DNA of 64,000 bases. Origin: Paramecium sonneborni. Taxonomy: Eukaryota > Ciliophora > Oligohymenophorea > Peniculida > Parameciidae. Positions 23,127 through 36,354 of this stretch are shown piece after piece. Made by a program: the position numbers and the translations under genes. The notes beneath the pieces were generated by a model. The model made no database searches, had not been told where the DNA came from, and worked only from the letters and a program-made list of their open reading frames with translations. Within the stretch, counting starts at the first letter, position 1; each line of letters begins with the position of its first letter. The stretch is taken from contig CAJJDN010000146.1 in the NCBI GenBank assembly GCA_905182985.1, forward strand, positions 236,796-300,795, written 5' to 3'.

Positions 23127-24155
23127 ATGTAATAAGAATCATCTAGCGATTCTTTCTCTTATAATTTATAGAATATAAGTTTTATAAAATAGGAAACTTA
23201 TTGCCGAGCTATTGCTTTAAATAATGATAACTCTATTTTACTAACAGGAAATATATCTATTATTAATGTATATTAATTTAAATAAGGAAGGCTTAAACTA
23301 ATTTAGAATTTGAATAAACATAAAAAGGGAATAACTACTCTTAACTTCATTAAATCAGGTTATTTTTTTTCAGGATCTGATGATAGCTAAATAATTATGT
23401 GGTAGAAATACCTAATTAATCAAACAAAATATATTCAAAAATTAAAAAATCATTCAAATAGTATACTTTGTTTAATTCTCAATTATAATGAAAATCTCTT
23501 AGTTTCCTCTAGTTATGATTTTTCAATAAAGTTTTGGAATCTGCCTTTTTATAATTTAAAATAATGGAAATTAATGTAAACAATAACTGAACATACTCAA
23601 CCTGTTTATGGATTAAGTATGAACAAAGAATAGAATCAAATAATATCCTGTGGCTATGACTCATTAATTTTGGTTATTGAATATGAAAAATGTTAATCAC
23701 TTTGGATCATTAAATAGAAGATTAATGTCGATTAGTGGGGTTATAGAGTGTGTTTCATCAATACTCATATTTTTACATTCTAACCTTGTTTATCAACTTA
23801 ACTATATATTTATATTTTAGATTAAATGTCTTAATAATATAGAATACATTAAAAATTACCTGTTAAGGGTGGTGGTTAATTTTGTTCATCATTATTTCCA
23901 TCCATATTCAATCATAATAACAATATTATCTTAATCAAAAATGGATCTCATATTAATTTAATTAAATTTATTGCAAAGCAAAATAATCAAAAGAATGAAG
24001 AATATTTTTTTAAATTAGAATAATCTATTAATTGCAAAGTTGATTATTATGGTATTGGAAATATTTTTGGAACTTTGAGCCAAGATGGAAATTATCTAAT
24101 AACATGGGATGCATACTCTTAGCAAATTTTAATCAGAGAATATAAAAATTTATGA
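23127..24155 (+). CDS. WD40-repeat protein
   Basis: An intronless frame of 342 residues runs from ATG 23127 to TGA 24153-24155. It consists of a beta-propeller with WD40 signatures: SGSDDSQIIMWQ, NHSNSILCLIL, SSSYDFSIKFWN and a closing SQDGNYLITWD. It resembles the propeller half of the gene at 16753-18180, including a GYDSLILV segment in the middle, but has no B-box or coiled coil. It may be a truncated paralogue or a stand-alone propeller. A scaffold role is the usual inference for such proteins. Confidence 0.82.
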
Positions 24156-24945
24156 TATTTTAGTTTTATTATTTGACAATCAATTTTTAAATCTTAATCT
24201 TTTATGGAGATATTATAAAAATTTACAATTTAAATAATTTTCTAAATTTGGCTACATCACAATAAACCTTCCCTAATGCTTATTTTTTTATCATTATATA
24301 TAATAGATTTTTTTAACAAAAACATTAATTTTTTTTAAATATGTTTTTCCTCTAATAAATCAATGAAATTTTATTAAATTACAATTCTTATTGTTATAAA
24401 ATTACATATGTAATTAAATGGATTACTTTTATATCTGATGATCTTGAATTTACCAAGATGACTAATTAAGGGTAAGAATTTTAATCTTAACATTTTTAAA
24501 AATATATATAGAAATTATGTTTAGTTATTTCTTAAAATATTATTACTCCTAAAATTTAAGTTGTAAGATAATAATAATTAAAAAGTCTTTAAATCATTAA
24601 GAAACAATTTATTTTAGATACAAAAAAGATTAAGAATAAATTGATGATTTTCAATAAAGTGAAACCATTTAAGTGTTAAGAACATTTTTTACATAAATAA
24701 TAGAATGTAATATATCATATCATTATACCATTATTCTCATTAAGGTATTCAAATTAGTAGTTGGTAATATAATGAAGCGAATTTAATAATAGAATAATAA
24801 ATAATAATGAAATATTCAATAATATATTTGTTTTCATAATCTAAAATTTAGAATTTACTTTTTCATCCTTTTTTTCTAAAGAAAGAAAATTGATTTATTT
24901 TAAATAGTTTAAATACAATTTATTTTTTTTTTCAATTAACAAAAA
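24156..24945. other. AT-rich intergenic region
   Basis: I find no coding frame that I would defend. It is low-complexity A/T with frequent TGA in all frames. Confidence 0.45.
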
Positions 24946-26012
24946 AATGAATACTTAAGAGATTGTTAAGACATTGAAACTTGCTTGAATTAATTGGATG
25001 ATAAAAAAATAAAGCTCAATAGCTAAGTTTTCTGAATGATTAATTGTAAGGATATAGCTGCTTGGAAACTATAAATAAATTATATAATTTTGCATCCAAC
25101 AACTCAATAATTATTTCAGAAGACAATTATTTAAAAATATAACAAAATGCTTATTTTTCAAAATATAATAACTAAGTATTTGAACAATTTAATAATTAGA
25201 TGACTAGAATTTTTTGATTTAATAGAAATTTAGAAAAATAGAATAAAAATTAGTTTTGTAGAGTTTCTACATTTATTAATTAAATTGTATTATTTAGGAA
25301 TAAATTTTGATATAATGAATGAGAAAATGAAAGACATTATCTAAAGACCTTCATAAATTTTGGAATAATTATGGATATAATTTTAATTATTGATGTTTTT
25401 TTAGCTAAAAGAAATTCAAGTGAATAAAGCGATTAATCAAGGAAATTTATTTATATACTATATTCAAACAGAATAAAAAAGAATATTGAAAGTATTTTAA
25501 AAATAGAATCTACGAAAAATTTATTGTTATATATCGATCTTTGGAAAAGTTTAAAAATATATTGGAAAAACTAATTTAATTATAAATGAAGAATCAATTT
25601 GGATAAATAGAAATAAAATGGAGAAATTGAGAAGATAAAAATTATAATTTAGAAATGATTAATCAAGATAAAAATGGTTGTTAATGTATTTTGAAATAAT
25701 TTTAATTTATGTTTGAAAGATTTTCATCAAATGATCTTTCAGATATTAGATAAATATTAACTAAATAAGAGGAGCAATTAATAACTCTATCAAAATATTC
25801 AAAAGGTTTCAATCGTCCTTGATGCATTTTTATGAGATCATTTGAATATGAGATGAGATAACTTAAAGATATTAATAAGCGTTTCAAAGAGAAAATATAA
25901 TAATCTAAAAATTTAAATTAAGTATTAAAAAATCAGAGAAGAAATAACAAGAAATTAATTAATTATAATAAACACTACAAGAATCTAGGGAAAATAACTT
26001 TACTCCTATGCA

Positions 26013-26268
26013 TTCATTAATTTATATTTTTAGACAAAAGAATTTTTACAGTAAATATCATGCATTTTAAGAGTAAATAGGAATATTCAATATTCAGATT
26101 AATAAACAATTTTAATTGATATAATCAATTTAACCACATTAATATAGAATTGATTTGGAGATAATTTATAAGTGCAAGAAAATTTTATAATTTGAATGTT
26201 GTAGATATAATAAATAAATTGATTTAAAAGAACGAACCAATTTGAATTTTTAAATAGAGATGATTGTA
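26013..26268 (+). repeat. left copy of 256-bp duplication at a gap
   Basis: Bases 26013-26268 recur exactly as 27084-27339, directly after the run of N. The contigs on both sides overlap, so the gap is probably not real. Confidence 0.9.
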
Positions 26269-27083
26269 NNNNNNNNNNNNNNNNNNNNNNNNNNNNNNNN
26301 NNNNNNNNNNNNNNNNNNNNNNNNNNNNNNNNNNNNNNNNNNNNNNNNNNNNNNNNNNNNNNNNNNNNNNNNNNNNNNNNNNNNNNNNNNNNNNNNNNNN
26401 NNNNNNNNNNNNNNNNNNNNNNNNNNNNNNNNNNNNNNNNNNNNNNNNNNNNNNNNNNNNNNNNNNNNNNNNNNNNNNNNNNNNNNNNNNNNNNNNNNNN
26501 NNNNNNNNNNNNNNNNNNNNNNNNNNNNNNNNNNNNNNNNNNNNNNNNNNNNNNNNNNNNNNNNNNNNNNNNNNNNNNNNNNNNNNNNNNNNNNNNNNNN
26601 NNNNNNNNNNNNNNNNNNNNNNNNNNNNNNNNNNNNNNNNNNNNNNNNNNNNNNNNNNNNNNNNNNNNNNNNNNNNNNNNNNNNNNNNNNNNNNNNNNNN
26701 NNNNNNNNNNNNNNNNNNNNNNNNNNNNNNNNNNNNNNNNNNNNNNNNNNNNNNNNNNNNNNNNNNNNNNNNNNNNNNNNNNNNNNNNNNNNNNNNNNNN
26801 NNNNNNNNNNNNNNNNNNNNNNNNNNNNNNNNNNNNNNNNNNNNNNNNNNNNNNNNNNNNNNNNNNNNNNNNNNNNNNNNNNNNNNNNNNNNNNNNNNNN
26901 NNNNNNNNNNNNNNNNNNNNNNNNNNNNNNNNNNNNNNNNNNNNNNNNNNNNNNNNNNNNNNNNNNNNNNNNNNNNNNNNNNNNNNNNNNNNNNNNNNNN
27001 NNNNNNNNNNNNNNNNNNNNNNNNNNNNNNNNNNNNNNNNNNNNNNNNNNNNNNNNNNNNNNNNNNNNNNNNNNNNNNNNNNN
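26269..27083. other. run of 815 N (assembly gap)
   Basis: Only N is present. Any frame reported across it is meaningless. As the flanks overlap by 256 bp, the true distance is probably negative. Confidence 0.97.
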
Positions 27084-27339
27084 TTCATTAATTTATATTT
27101 TTAGACAAAAGAATTTTTACAGTAAATATCATGCATTTTAAGAGTAAATAGGAATATTCAATATTCAGATTAATAAACAATTTTAATTGATATAATCAAT
27201 TTAACCACATTAATATAGAATTGATTTGGAGATAATTTATAAGTGCAAGAAAATTTTATAATTTGAATGTTGTAGATATAATAAATAAATTGATTTAAAA
27301 GAACGAACCAATTTGAATTTTTAAATAGAGATGATTGTA
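27084..27339 (+). repeat. right copy of 256-bp duplication at a gap
   Basis: It is identical to 26013-26268; see that entry. Confidence 0.9.
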
Positions 27340-29250
27340 ATTCAAAGAATGAGCAAATTAAATATTTTCAAAAATTTAATTAAAATTTGTTGTTTGATAC
27401 AATCGATTATGATTAATTATGAAATAATCTTGATTGGAGAGAATCCAAAATTCTTATTGTCTATAAAGTTCTGAAATAACAACGCTATTGAACAAAATAT
27501 TTGGTTACCATTTTTAAATAAGTATTAGAAGATGTACAAAAGGTTTTTACATTAAAATGTTAAAAATATAAAATAAATTATAATTAGGCATTGAAATTGA
27601 TAATAAATTTTTGATTGATTCAGAAAGGCTATAAATCCAAATTTATAGGATACAGATTATGATAAAAGGCTTGCACTATTTATCTTTTATGTAATGAAAT
27701 AATCATCATTAATGTAAAAGGCGAGATCAATAAATAATTTCAAAAGTTGATAGAGATCTGTATGTTCACTTTTTTAGTAAAACGACATAAATTTATCTAT
27801 TTCAAAATAGATTTCGTAGTTTTTTTCTTAAAATAGTTAAACAAATAGTAAAAATAATTTAATTACTCAATTTGAAGATATAGATCTAAATGTTGATAAT
27901 ATAGAAATTTTGGGCATAGTTTCATTTCCAGAGAAAATGGAATAAAGATAATAATATAAATTGGTAGAAAGAAAAATATGAGGAATCCTATTCTCATGAA
28001 GCATATATATATGGATTAAATATTATTATAAAATGCATAATATGGATTATTATAAACTTGGAGTTCTTTTATGATTAAAATTAGATAAGATTGGGATGTA
28101 GTTTCATAAATGCCAGGCTTATTAGAATTTAAGATTTACAAGAATACTAAGAATATTTTAATTTGAAAAATATTCTACATGAACAAATTGAAAAATATAA
28201 GTTATTTGCTTTACTTTCAAAAATATCTTAAGAAATTTAAAATTCGTTTTGCTAATCATTAGAATAATATCAAAGTTTATAAAATGAATAAGAGCAAAAG
28301 TTATTATAAATAATTAAAGCGATCAATTGAACTAAATTAAAGATGAACACAAAATTGATATTTAGAATTATTAATAGAATATAAATGGAAAGAAATAAAA
28401 TAAAGATACCCTGAGTGGAGATTTTCAATCCATGATTAAGATAAAGTAATTTAGAATAAAAGAAGAATGAAGAATCTCTGTAATAAAGAAATGGGGTCTA
28501 GAATATGTGAGGATTTTAGAAGATAATCGTAATTATAAATAAAATATGTACCTATTATGGTAGTTATATAATAGAACAAATCATTACATTTTTATGCTAG
28601 AAAACTCTGAAGAAACTTAATTGATGAATTAAAAATAAATCAATAATTAATGGAAAAAAATAGTTGATAGTTGAGGAAGTAGAATTGTTTTAATGAGTAA
28701 TTTAAAATTATTAAACAAATAATTAAAAAAGTAAAAATATTCTAAAAAGAATATTAATGTTTTTTCATAAATTTTTTATTCAAATAAATAAAAGTAAGTT
28801 TAGTGTCATTATTTTCAATAAAACTAGACTTTAAATAGATTTCAAAGAAGCTAATATAAAAAATTAAATTAAACAATTATAATCTCAAAATGAAGATGGT
28901 GAGACCAATTATAAAGAAGCATTTGTTTTGGCTAATAAATTATCAATCATTTTCAAATTTAAAAGTAATTCATAAATTCTATATAGCACAATAATTTTTG
29001 AAATAAGAAAAAGAATTCATTTTGTAGCATGTACAAAAACAAATTGAAAATTTTGGATTATAAGTTATAGTATCTGAATTAGGCAAGGGATTTGAATGTT
29101 CTAAATTGAAATCAATTTAGAACATTTAAAAATAGATGACACTTAGCTTGAAATTCTAAAGTAGTCATGTCATATATTTTTGAAATATAAAATATATGAA
29201 TAGATATAATCTAAATTATTAAGACAACAATAATTTATAACTTGATGTAA

Positions 29251-29898
29251 TATAAAATTTACTCTTACTTATTTGTTATGAAATTTATTATTTTCTTACA
29301 TATTTATAAAAATTTTTGTTAATTTCCAAGAATCAAATTAGCAAGAAAATCTATTAGGTATACTTAGCCTGGTTTAATAATTTCATTTTTATTTTTAAAT
29401 TTAGTTAAAATTGCCTTTATTATGTCCAAAATTTTATTTCTTTTCTAACATTCATAATCTTCCATCTAAAAGTAAAAGCTCATTTGTTTTGTTAAATATA
29501 AAATTAGTTGCGTAATAATAATTAATTATTTTTGTGTTAAAATTCACTAACAAAAATGGATGAGATAAAAATTTAATATAAGATAATACATATATACCTA
29601 ATAATAATAAGATTAAAATTAAAAATTCTTTTATATAAATACATATAAAGAAAGAATAGGTAGCAAAAGGCACTTACAATTGTATATACATTGACAAATT
29701 CTTTACTTTTTGGAGGATTAAAATTATTAAAGAAGTTTTTTATAATTTTTTATTAAAAATTCAAATATAATTACATACATAACATTTATGACTTGTTTAT
29801 ATGATATTAAGAATAATAGATCTTTTTAAATGTAATAAAGTTATTTCCTTAAATTTCATGAAATAAATTTTTTACATTATTATAAATATCTAATTAAT
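29251..29898. other. AT-rich intergenic region
   Basis: No gene is seen. It precedes the cysteine-rich secreted protein. Confidence 0.45.
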
Positions 29899-32800
29899 AT
29901 GCCATTTATGATGATATAAAAAGAGGCATCATTGTTTGCTTTGATGACAATCTTATAAGTCTCGGTTTGCTAATGGACTGGAATAGTAGGTTATTATTGT
30001 GAGAATGAAATATTCACAAATTTAGTAAATGTAGGAGGCTTTAGTGTTCCTTCATAACCAAAAATAGCATAAAATACAGATTGTACGAATCCACCTACTA
30101 GCTATATTATTCTTTATTCATAATAGCAAATATTAAAAAGTGATGTTGAAATAGAGTTTATTTCTGGAGATTATATATCAATGGATTTATTTTTTTAAAG
30201 TAATTGGCAAAATGGGATTGTTAATATAAAAATAGGAGGATTTAATTATGAATTCTAGTATTCTTCACCTAATTAATATCCATTATCAAAAGGATTTTGT
30301 GATAATATATAATATGATGTAAAAACTGTAAAATTTGAAATTACATCATCACAAAAGGATTTAGTGGAAGTTAATACAAACATAAACAGTAATGGAAAAG
30401 TTTCAATAAGGAATTTTTATTTATCAAGATTATTATGTTATCCCTTATGTAAAACTTGCAAAGGTGCAGAATATGATTAGTGTTCTAGCTGTTATAATGG
30501 ATCACCTACCAATAATATTTGTTAACCATGTCCAGATAATAAGTATCTAATGTAAAATGAATGCAAAACAACTTGTGATTTTTATTATCGTTCAAATTAT
30601 GATAGAACATGTATAAAGTTTTAATGTAATATTTTTTAATAATGAAAGCAAGCCCTATTTCTTTTGAATAGGATTTTCCAAATGAAGAGAGATACTCTCT
30701 TAAATTTCCACTTATGATTAATGATCCAGAATTTGATAAAGCAAATTTTGGATTATTCCATGGTATATTTACTAAAAATACTGCCACTTATCGATTTGTT
30801 GATTTATCTTCATATTAATAAGGAATTTGCTTAATAGGAATAAGATTGAGTATATCATTTTATAATGATATTCCTGTAGGAGGAGGGATAGAATTTAAAA
30901 TTAATAATACTTATTATGGATCAATATAAAATACAAATGAAGGCAAGAAATTTCACAGAACCAAATTATATCAAGAAGATTAATTTATTTGCCCTAGTTT
31001 ATGGACTAATTGTTAAAGTTCTACAATATTTTTGTTTGTTGATATTCCAAAATATTCTTTTGTGTTTACAGCTCTTGGAAATTACAAGTAAATATTAAAT
31101 AGATAAATTCTTTTAGAACTTCAGATTCAGGATGGAGTATAAGAGAATTTGAGGTATCTTCTGGATATTGTCAATCTAATTGTAAATTTTGTGAGATACC
31201 TTATGTATGTTAAATTTGTAATGACGCATTATACATATCAAGTGAAGGTAATTGTGTTCCATGTAATGAATCTTATGAAACAATAAACTCAAACTTTTGT
31301 GATTCTTATGATTAGGAAACTCAATGTATTAATATGTATTAACTATTTAGATTCAAAATTTTTAATAAAAAATGAATATTTTAGTTAGATTAATGATCCA
31401 TTATAAACTTCTTAATATATTTTAGTATCATAAAAAGGTGTAAATTTTTTAAAAGGATCATCTATCTTTTATTCATTATGGAAAAGAAAGTATATTTTTG
31501 GAGGATAATTTGTTTGGAGTTAAGCAAAGTTTAAAATAACTCATGAAATTAAAAATCCGCATCATAGAGTAACAATAGGGTTTTATATTTTATATGGTAA
31601 GAATTTTCCATCAGATGGCAAATTTATTTACACTTTTGAATAAAATTAAGCCATAATAAAATCTAGAGAAAGTGCAGATATAACTAATGATGATGAAACA
31701 AAATCAGAGAGAATGAAATTTATAGAAATCCATTTTTCTAATACATTAACTTTGTATTGGGAATGTTCAGGTGATAACAACAATCCTTAAGATGCATATT
31801 GTGGAATATATGGATATAATGTTGTAGTTCATTATTGCTAACCTAATTGTTTATAATGTCTAAATTATAATGCTTGTTAATTGTGGGATAACTCAGTTGA
31901 ATTAAAATATCGTACTGCTAATGCATGTTAATCTAAAAAATATTATAACAAGTAGGAGTAAAAATGTTTATCTTGTCCTGCAACTTGTCTTACTTGTACA
32001 TCTGCACAAAATTGTTAGAGTTGTGTATCAACATATAGTCTTATGAGATAAGGATGTAGTTGTTTAATGAATTAGTATGAAGCAAATAATTAATGTTATG
32101 AATGTCCAATCGGATGTAATCAATGTCTAAGTGATACACATTGTTTAGAATGTGTAATTGAAAATAAAAGAGTATTATAAAATGGGTAATGTGTATGTTT
32201 AGAGGGTTATTATTCTGAAATTTCTAATCCAGTTTGTTAAAAATGCAAAAGTCAATTAACATGCTAATGTACTTCAGGTACAAGTTATGATTTATCTTCA
32301 AATTCTTGTACAGCATGTCATTCAACTTGTTTAACTTGTTTTAATACAAAAATAAATGGTTGTTTATCTTGTGATCTAACAAAAAATAGAATATTAAAAG
32401 GATTAAAATGTTCATGTAAACCTGGATACTATGAATAAAGTAATAGTTGTTTAAGTAAGTTATCAAATAAACTTTAGGCTGTCCAACAACTAAAAATTCA
32501 TCTCTAACACAATGTTTTAAATTATGTTTAAATAATACTTTGATTTGGCATTCAGTAACTTGTGAATCATGTGATCCTGGATTTAAGCTTGTTCTTGGTG
32601 AATGTATGCCTGTATGTGGAGATTTCTAAATAGTTGGATATGAAGAATGTGAAGATGGAAACAATGATTTAGATGATTTATGCTTTAATTGCTAATATTA
32701 ATGTCCTAATGATTGTCAAACTTGTACTTCAACAACTGTATTACCATGCTCAGGTACATGTGGAGATGGAATAGTTAATGGTAAGGAAGAATGTGATGAT

Positions 32801-34753
32801 GGAAATAATATAGAATTTGATGGGTGTCACAATTGTAAATTTTAATGTGCTTAATCTTGTACAAAATGTGTTAAAGGTAAATGTCAATAATGTGTTACAA
32901 AACGATTCAACAATAGTTTTCTAATGTCTTCTTAAAATTGTTAATTATAATGTGGATATGGATATTTAATTGAAAGTGATTATTGTTTAAGTGAGACATC
33001 TACTAATGTTGATGGATGTTAAATATGTAGATTCAATTGTAGAAGTGATTGTTCCAATTGTGATTATAAAACAGCTACTTGTCTAGACTGTGATCCTATT
33101 GGATTTAAACCTTATTCCTCATTCTGTAAAAATAATTGTGGAGATGGACTTGCCGTATATGATCATAATCTATTTTATTCTGAATATTGTGATGATGGAA
33201 ATATTATAGACAATGACGGTTGTAGTGGTTAATGTAAATATGAATGCTAAGATGGAATTATTTGTACTAGTTGCATAAATACTAGATGTTATGCTTGCGG
33301 ATCAGGCTTTTATTTATCTGATAATTATGATTGCTAATCTAAATGTGGAGATGCCATCAAAACTTAATTTGAACAATGTGATATTGAATTACCATATAGA
33401 GGATGTTAAGATTGTCTACCAAAATGCTAAAATTCATGTCTAGATTGTAGTACTATCGGTCTTGGTTGTTTATAATGTTAGACTGGTTATTAAAATATAG
33501 ATAACATGTGTTATACTATTTGTGGAGATCAATATATTACTCCAGATGAATAATGTGATGATGGAAATCTCATATTTGAAGATGGATGTCATTTCTGTGA
33601 AAATATTTGTACTTTTGGTTGTTCCATGTGTTAATATGGCATTTGTTATGATTGTAATGAAGGCTTTACTTATTTTAAACATAAATGCATTAAAATTTAG
33701 GATAACTATAAAGATCCAAGATGTAACTCTTCATGTTTAGAATGTAGTATTGAAGGACTTGGTTGTTTAGCTTGTAAAACTGGATTTAAAAAAATTGATA
33801 ATGTTTGTTATTCTATATGTGGTGATAAATTACGTATTGCTGATGAATAGTGTGATGATGACAATTTAAAATTTGAAGATGGATGTCATTAATGTTAAAA
33901 AGGTTGTCCTATAGGTTGTTCCAATTGTTAAGAAGGTGTCTGTATTGATTGTCTAGAAGGCTTCTCTTATTTTAAAAATTAATGCATTAAAATTCATGAT
34001 ATCTATAGAGATCCTAGATGTGAATCTTCATGTTTAGAATGCAGTATTGAAGGTTCTGGTTGCTTAGCTTGTTCAACTGGGTTTAATAAAATTGATAACG
34101 TTTGTTATTCTGTTTGTGGTGATAGTCAACGTTATGGTGAGGAATAATGTGACGATGCAAATTTTTATTATGAAGATGGATGTCATTAATGTCGTTTTGA
34201 ATGTCCCATGTCATGTTCAAATTGTAATTAAGGTGTTTGCTATAAATGTCACAAAGGATTTTTATATTTTAAACATCAATGTTTTGAGTTTACTAATGCA
34301 CCTCTTGCAGAAAATTCAAATTTTAAATTTACAAATTTAATCATCGATCAATTTTTTATTGATAAACCTAGTTAAATCAATAGAATTCAAGCAAAAATTT
34401 TTGAATTTCCATAATAAGATTATGATTCTATTGGTTAATTTGTAGAAGGAATGGATTCTCTTTATCCAAATCTAACTATGGAGGTTTATCTTAAATGCTT
34501 TAAGAATAAGAAATTAGAGGGTGAAATAAATAATTTTAGATATAACAAGGGTTTTGATCAACAATCAACCATATTTATTTATCAATGTCATGAAACTTAT
34601 CCTCATTTAATCACATATTCTTTTAAAATACACAAAAAAGTGTTGAAAGATGAGATTTTAATAATCACCATTTTTGAAGATTTTTTTGAATTATCTACCT
34701 TAGTTAGACAATATAAACAAATTTTATTATAAATCAAATTTACAAATATTTGA
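29899..34753 (+). CDS. large secreted cysteine-rich protein (furin-like / ECDDGN repeats)
   Basis: The protein has 1,584 residues; introns are 30626-30648, 31088-31116, 31326-31350 and 32455-32477. The N-terminus is a hydrophobic signal peptide (LFALMTILQVSVCQ). Three non-repetitive, beta-rich ectodomain segments follow, separated by cysteine-rich patches. From about residue 640 to 1,440 runs an array of Cys-rich units. Early ones are furin/GFBP-like (CPATCLTCTSAQNCQSC). Later ones carry the motif CGDG..EECDDGN..DGCHNC found in many ciliate surface proteins. At least three near-identical units of the type SSCLECSIEGLGCLAC suggest recent internal duplication. The C-terminal 110 residues are Cys-poor, with no membrane segment or GPI signal visible, so it may be secreted or truncated. 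Confidence 0.88.
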
Positions 34754-35542
34754 AAGACTTGTCATGAATTATATAATTTTTGTAATAAGCAAATAAAGAA
34801 TTAATAGATCTATTTAAAAGGATTATTATTATTTTATTAAAAAAAACATAAGAGTTAATTTATTATTAAACTATTGAATTTATTAGTTTTTTCTAATTAG
34901 TGTACATTTTTTCTTTTTTGTTAAATTTTACAATAGGAGAAAATTATAATAATTTTCACTATGATTTTACTAGCACATCCAAAAATTAAAGTAAAATTTA
35001 TATGTTATAATAAGACCAATATTTTAATCAATTTACATTTTGACAAATAAATTATGAATTACTTTTTCTTGATAAATATTTTCAAATTTTTACTTATTCG
35101 ATTGATTTAATGAATAATCATTTAATAAAATTTGATTCAAGATTTCCAATTTTTAAATGGCAATAATTATTATTCATATATACGGATATCATTTGGTTAT
35201 TTTATTATGTAAACAAAAAAAATATAATCTTTAAAAAAGATTATTTAACCACTTAAAAATAATAAACTCTAATAAACATTAATTTTTCATTTCTCAACTA
35301 TAAGCAACAAAGCATTTCAATTTAAATTTACTAAAAATTACCTACATCATAATAGATTTAAATTGATAAGGCATGGTATTTTCATGAAAAAAATTTTTTT
35401 ATCTTTTGAAAATTGCTAAATTTATAGATGAAATATTATGGAAATTCAAAGATGAAAATAGTAAAAATAATAAATGAATTTTAGATACAAAAAAAAAAGG
35501 ATTTTAACAGAATAGTATTAATTTTATTTTTTATCAAAACAA
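34754..35542. other. AT-rich intergenic region
   Basis: Nothing recognisable is found up to the duplicated block. From 35301 it repeats at 36355. Confidence 0.5.
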
Positions 35543-36353
35543 TCACAAGATGAAATTCGGATAGCTAAATATTTTTTTGCTTCTCTTGAATCCTTCTTCC
35601 ATTTTGTATTTATCTCTCTTCATTATATACCATATACCAATTTTTTAACAATTTTTATATTGACCAGAATATAGAATTTATTATTATCCAAATCCATTTC
35701 CAAAATTATCACTCAACTCAATCCAATTTCCAATCTTATGTGAATTTACAATATTATTTTCATCTTGTTCTATTATATATGTTCCTCCACCACTATTTTT
35801 ATAAAAATATTAAAAATTTTCTTACATTAATTCATTTTCATATTTCCATTCATCCTTAAAATAAATATCCCATCTTCCCTATTTATTCCCATTAATATAA
35901 TCACCACTATAAAATACTTAACCATAACTAATAATTTTAATTTATATAATACCTCCAAAAACCATCATTCAATTCAATCCATTTACCATTCTTATTTGAA
36001 TTAACAATAAGACCTCCATCTTACTTAATATTATATTATCCACCACCACTATATTCCAAATAATTGATATATATTTACTTACATTAAATAATTCTTTTTT
36101 GTCCATAAATCTTTGTAGAATATATCCCATCTTCCTACTTTTTTACCATTTTGATATTCACCAATATAAGTGATTTAACTTTTCCTAATGATTTAAATAT
36201 TCAATTCTAACATACCTACAAAACCCTTCAAATAGTTCAGTCCATTTTCCTACTTTGATTGAGTCTGTAAATTAATAACCTGATTGTTCTTCATCATATT
36301 AGCCTCCTCCACTTTTAGTAAAAATATATATAACATTCTAATTACATCAACTT
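35301..36353 (+). repeat. left copy of 1,053-bp exact duplication at a contig join
   Basis: Bases 35301-36353 recur as 36355-37407 with a single N at 36354. This copy carries a duplicate of the 3' half of the MORN-like gene (35543-36353, minus), which ends abruptly at the N. Confidence 0.92.
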
Positions 36354-36354
36354 N

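Larger units (their letters stand above)
24946..29250 (+). pseudogene. probable decayed coding DNA, family not recognised
   Basis: Several plus-strand stretches look like former exons: Gln-rich, charged and with TAA/TAG as sense codons. They are interrupted by TGA and frame changes that 20-35 nt introns do not repair. Examples are about 25705-26090 (FEYEMRQLKDINKRFKEKI), 27430-27600 and 28890-29170. The N gap and its duplicated flank interrupt it. I cannot name the family. A multi-intron gene that I failed to join is the alternative. Confidence 0.3.

Noticed and set aside
26099..27141. Long open frames across the gap
   Set aside because: They consist almost wholly of unknown residues from the run of N.
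33470..33740. Short frames on both strands inside the cysteine-rich gene
   Set aside because: They are shadows of the real frame, which reads TAA and TAG as Gln.
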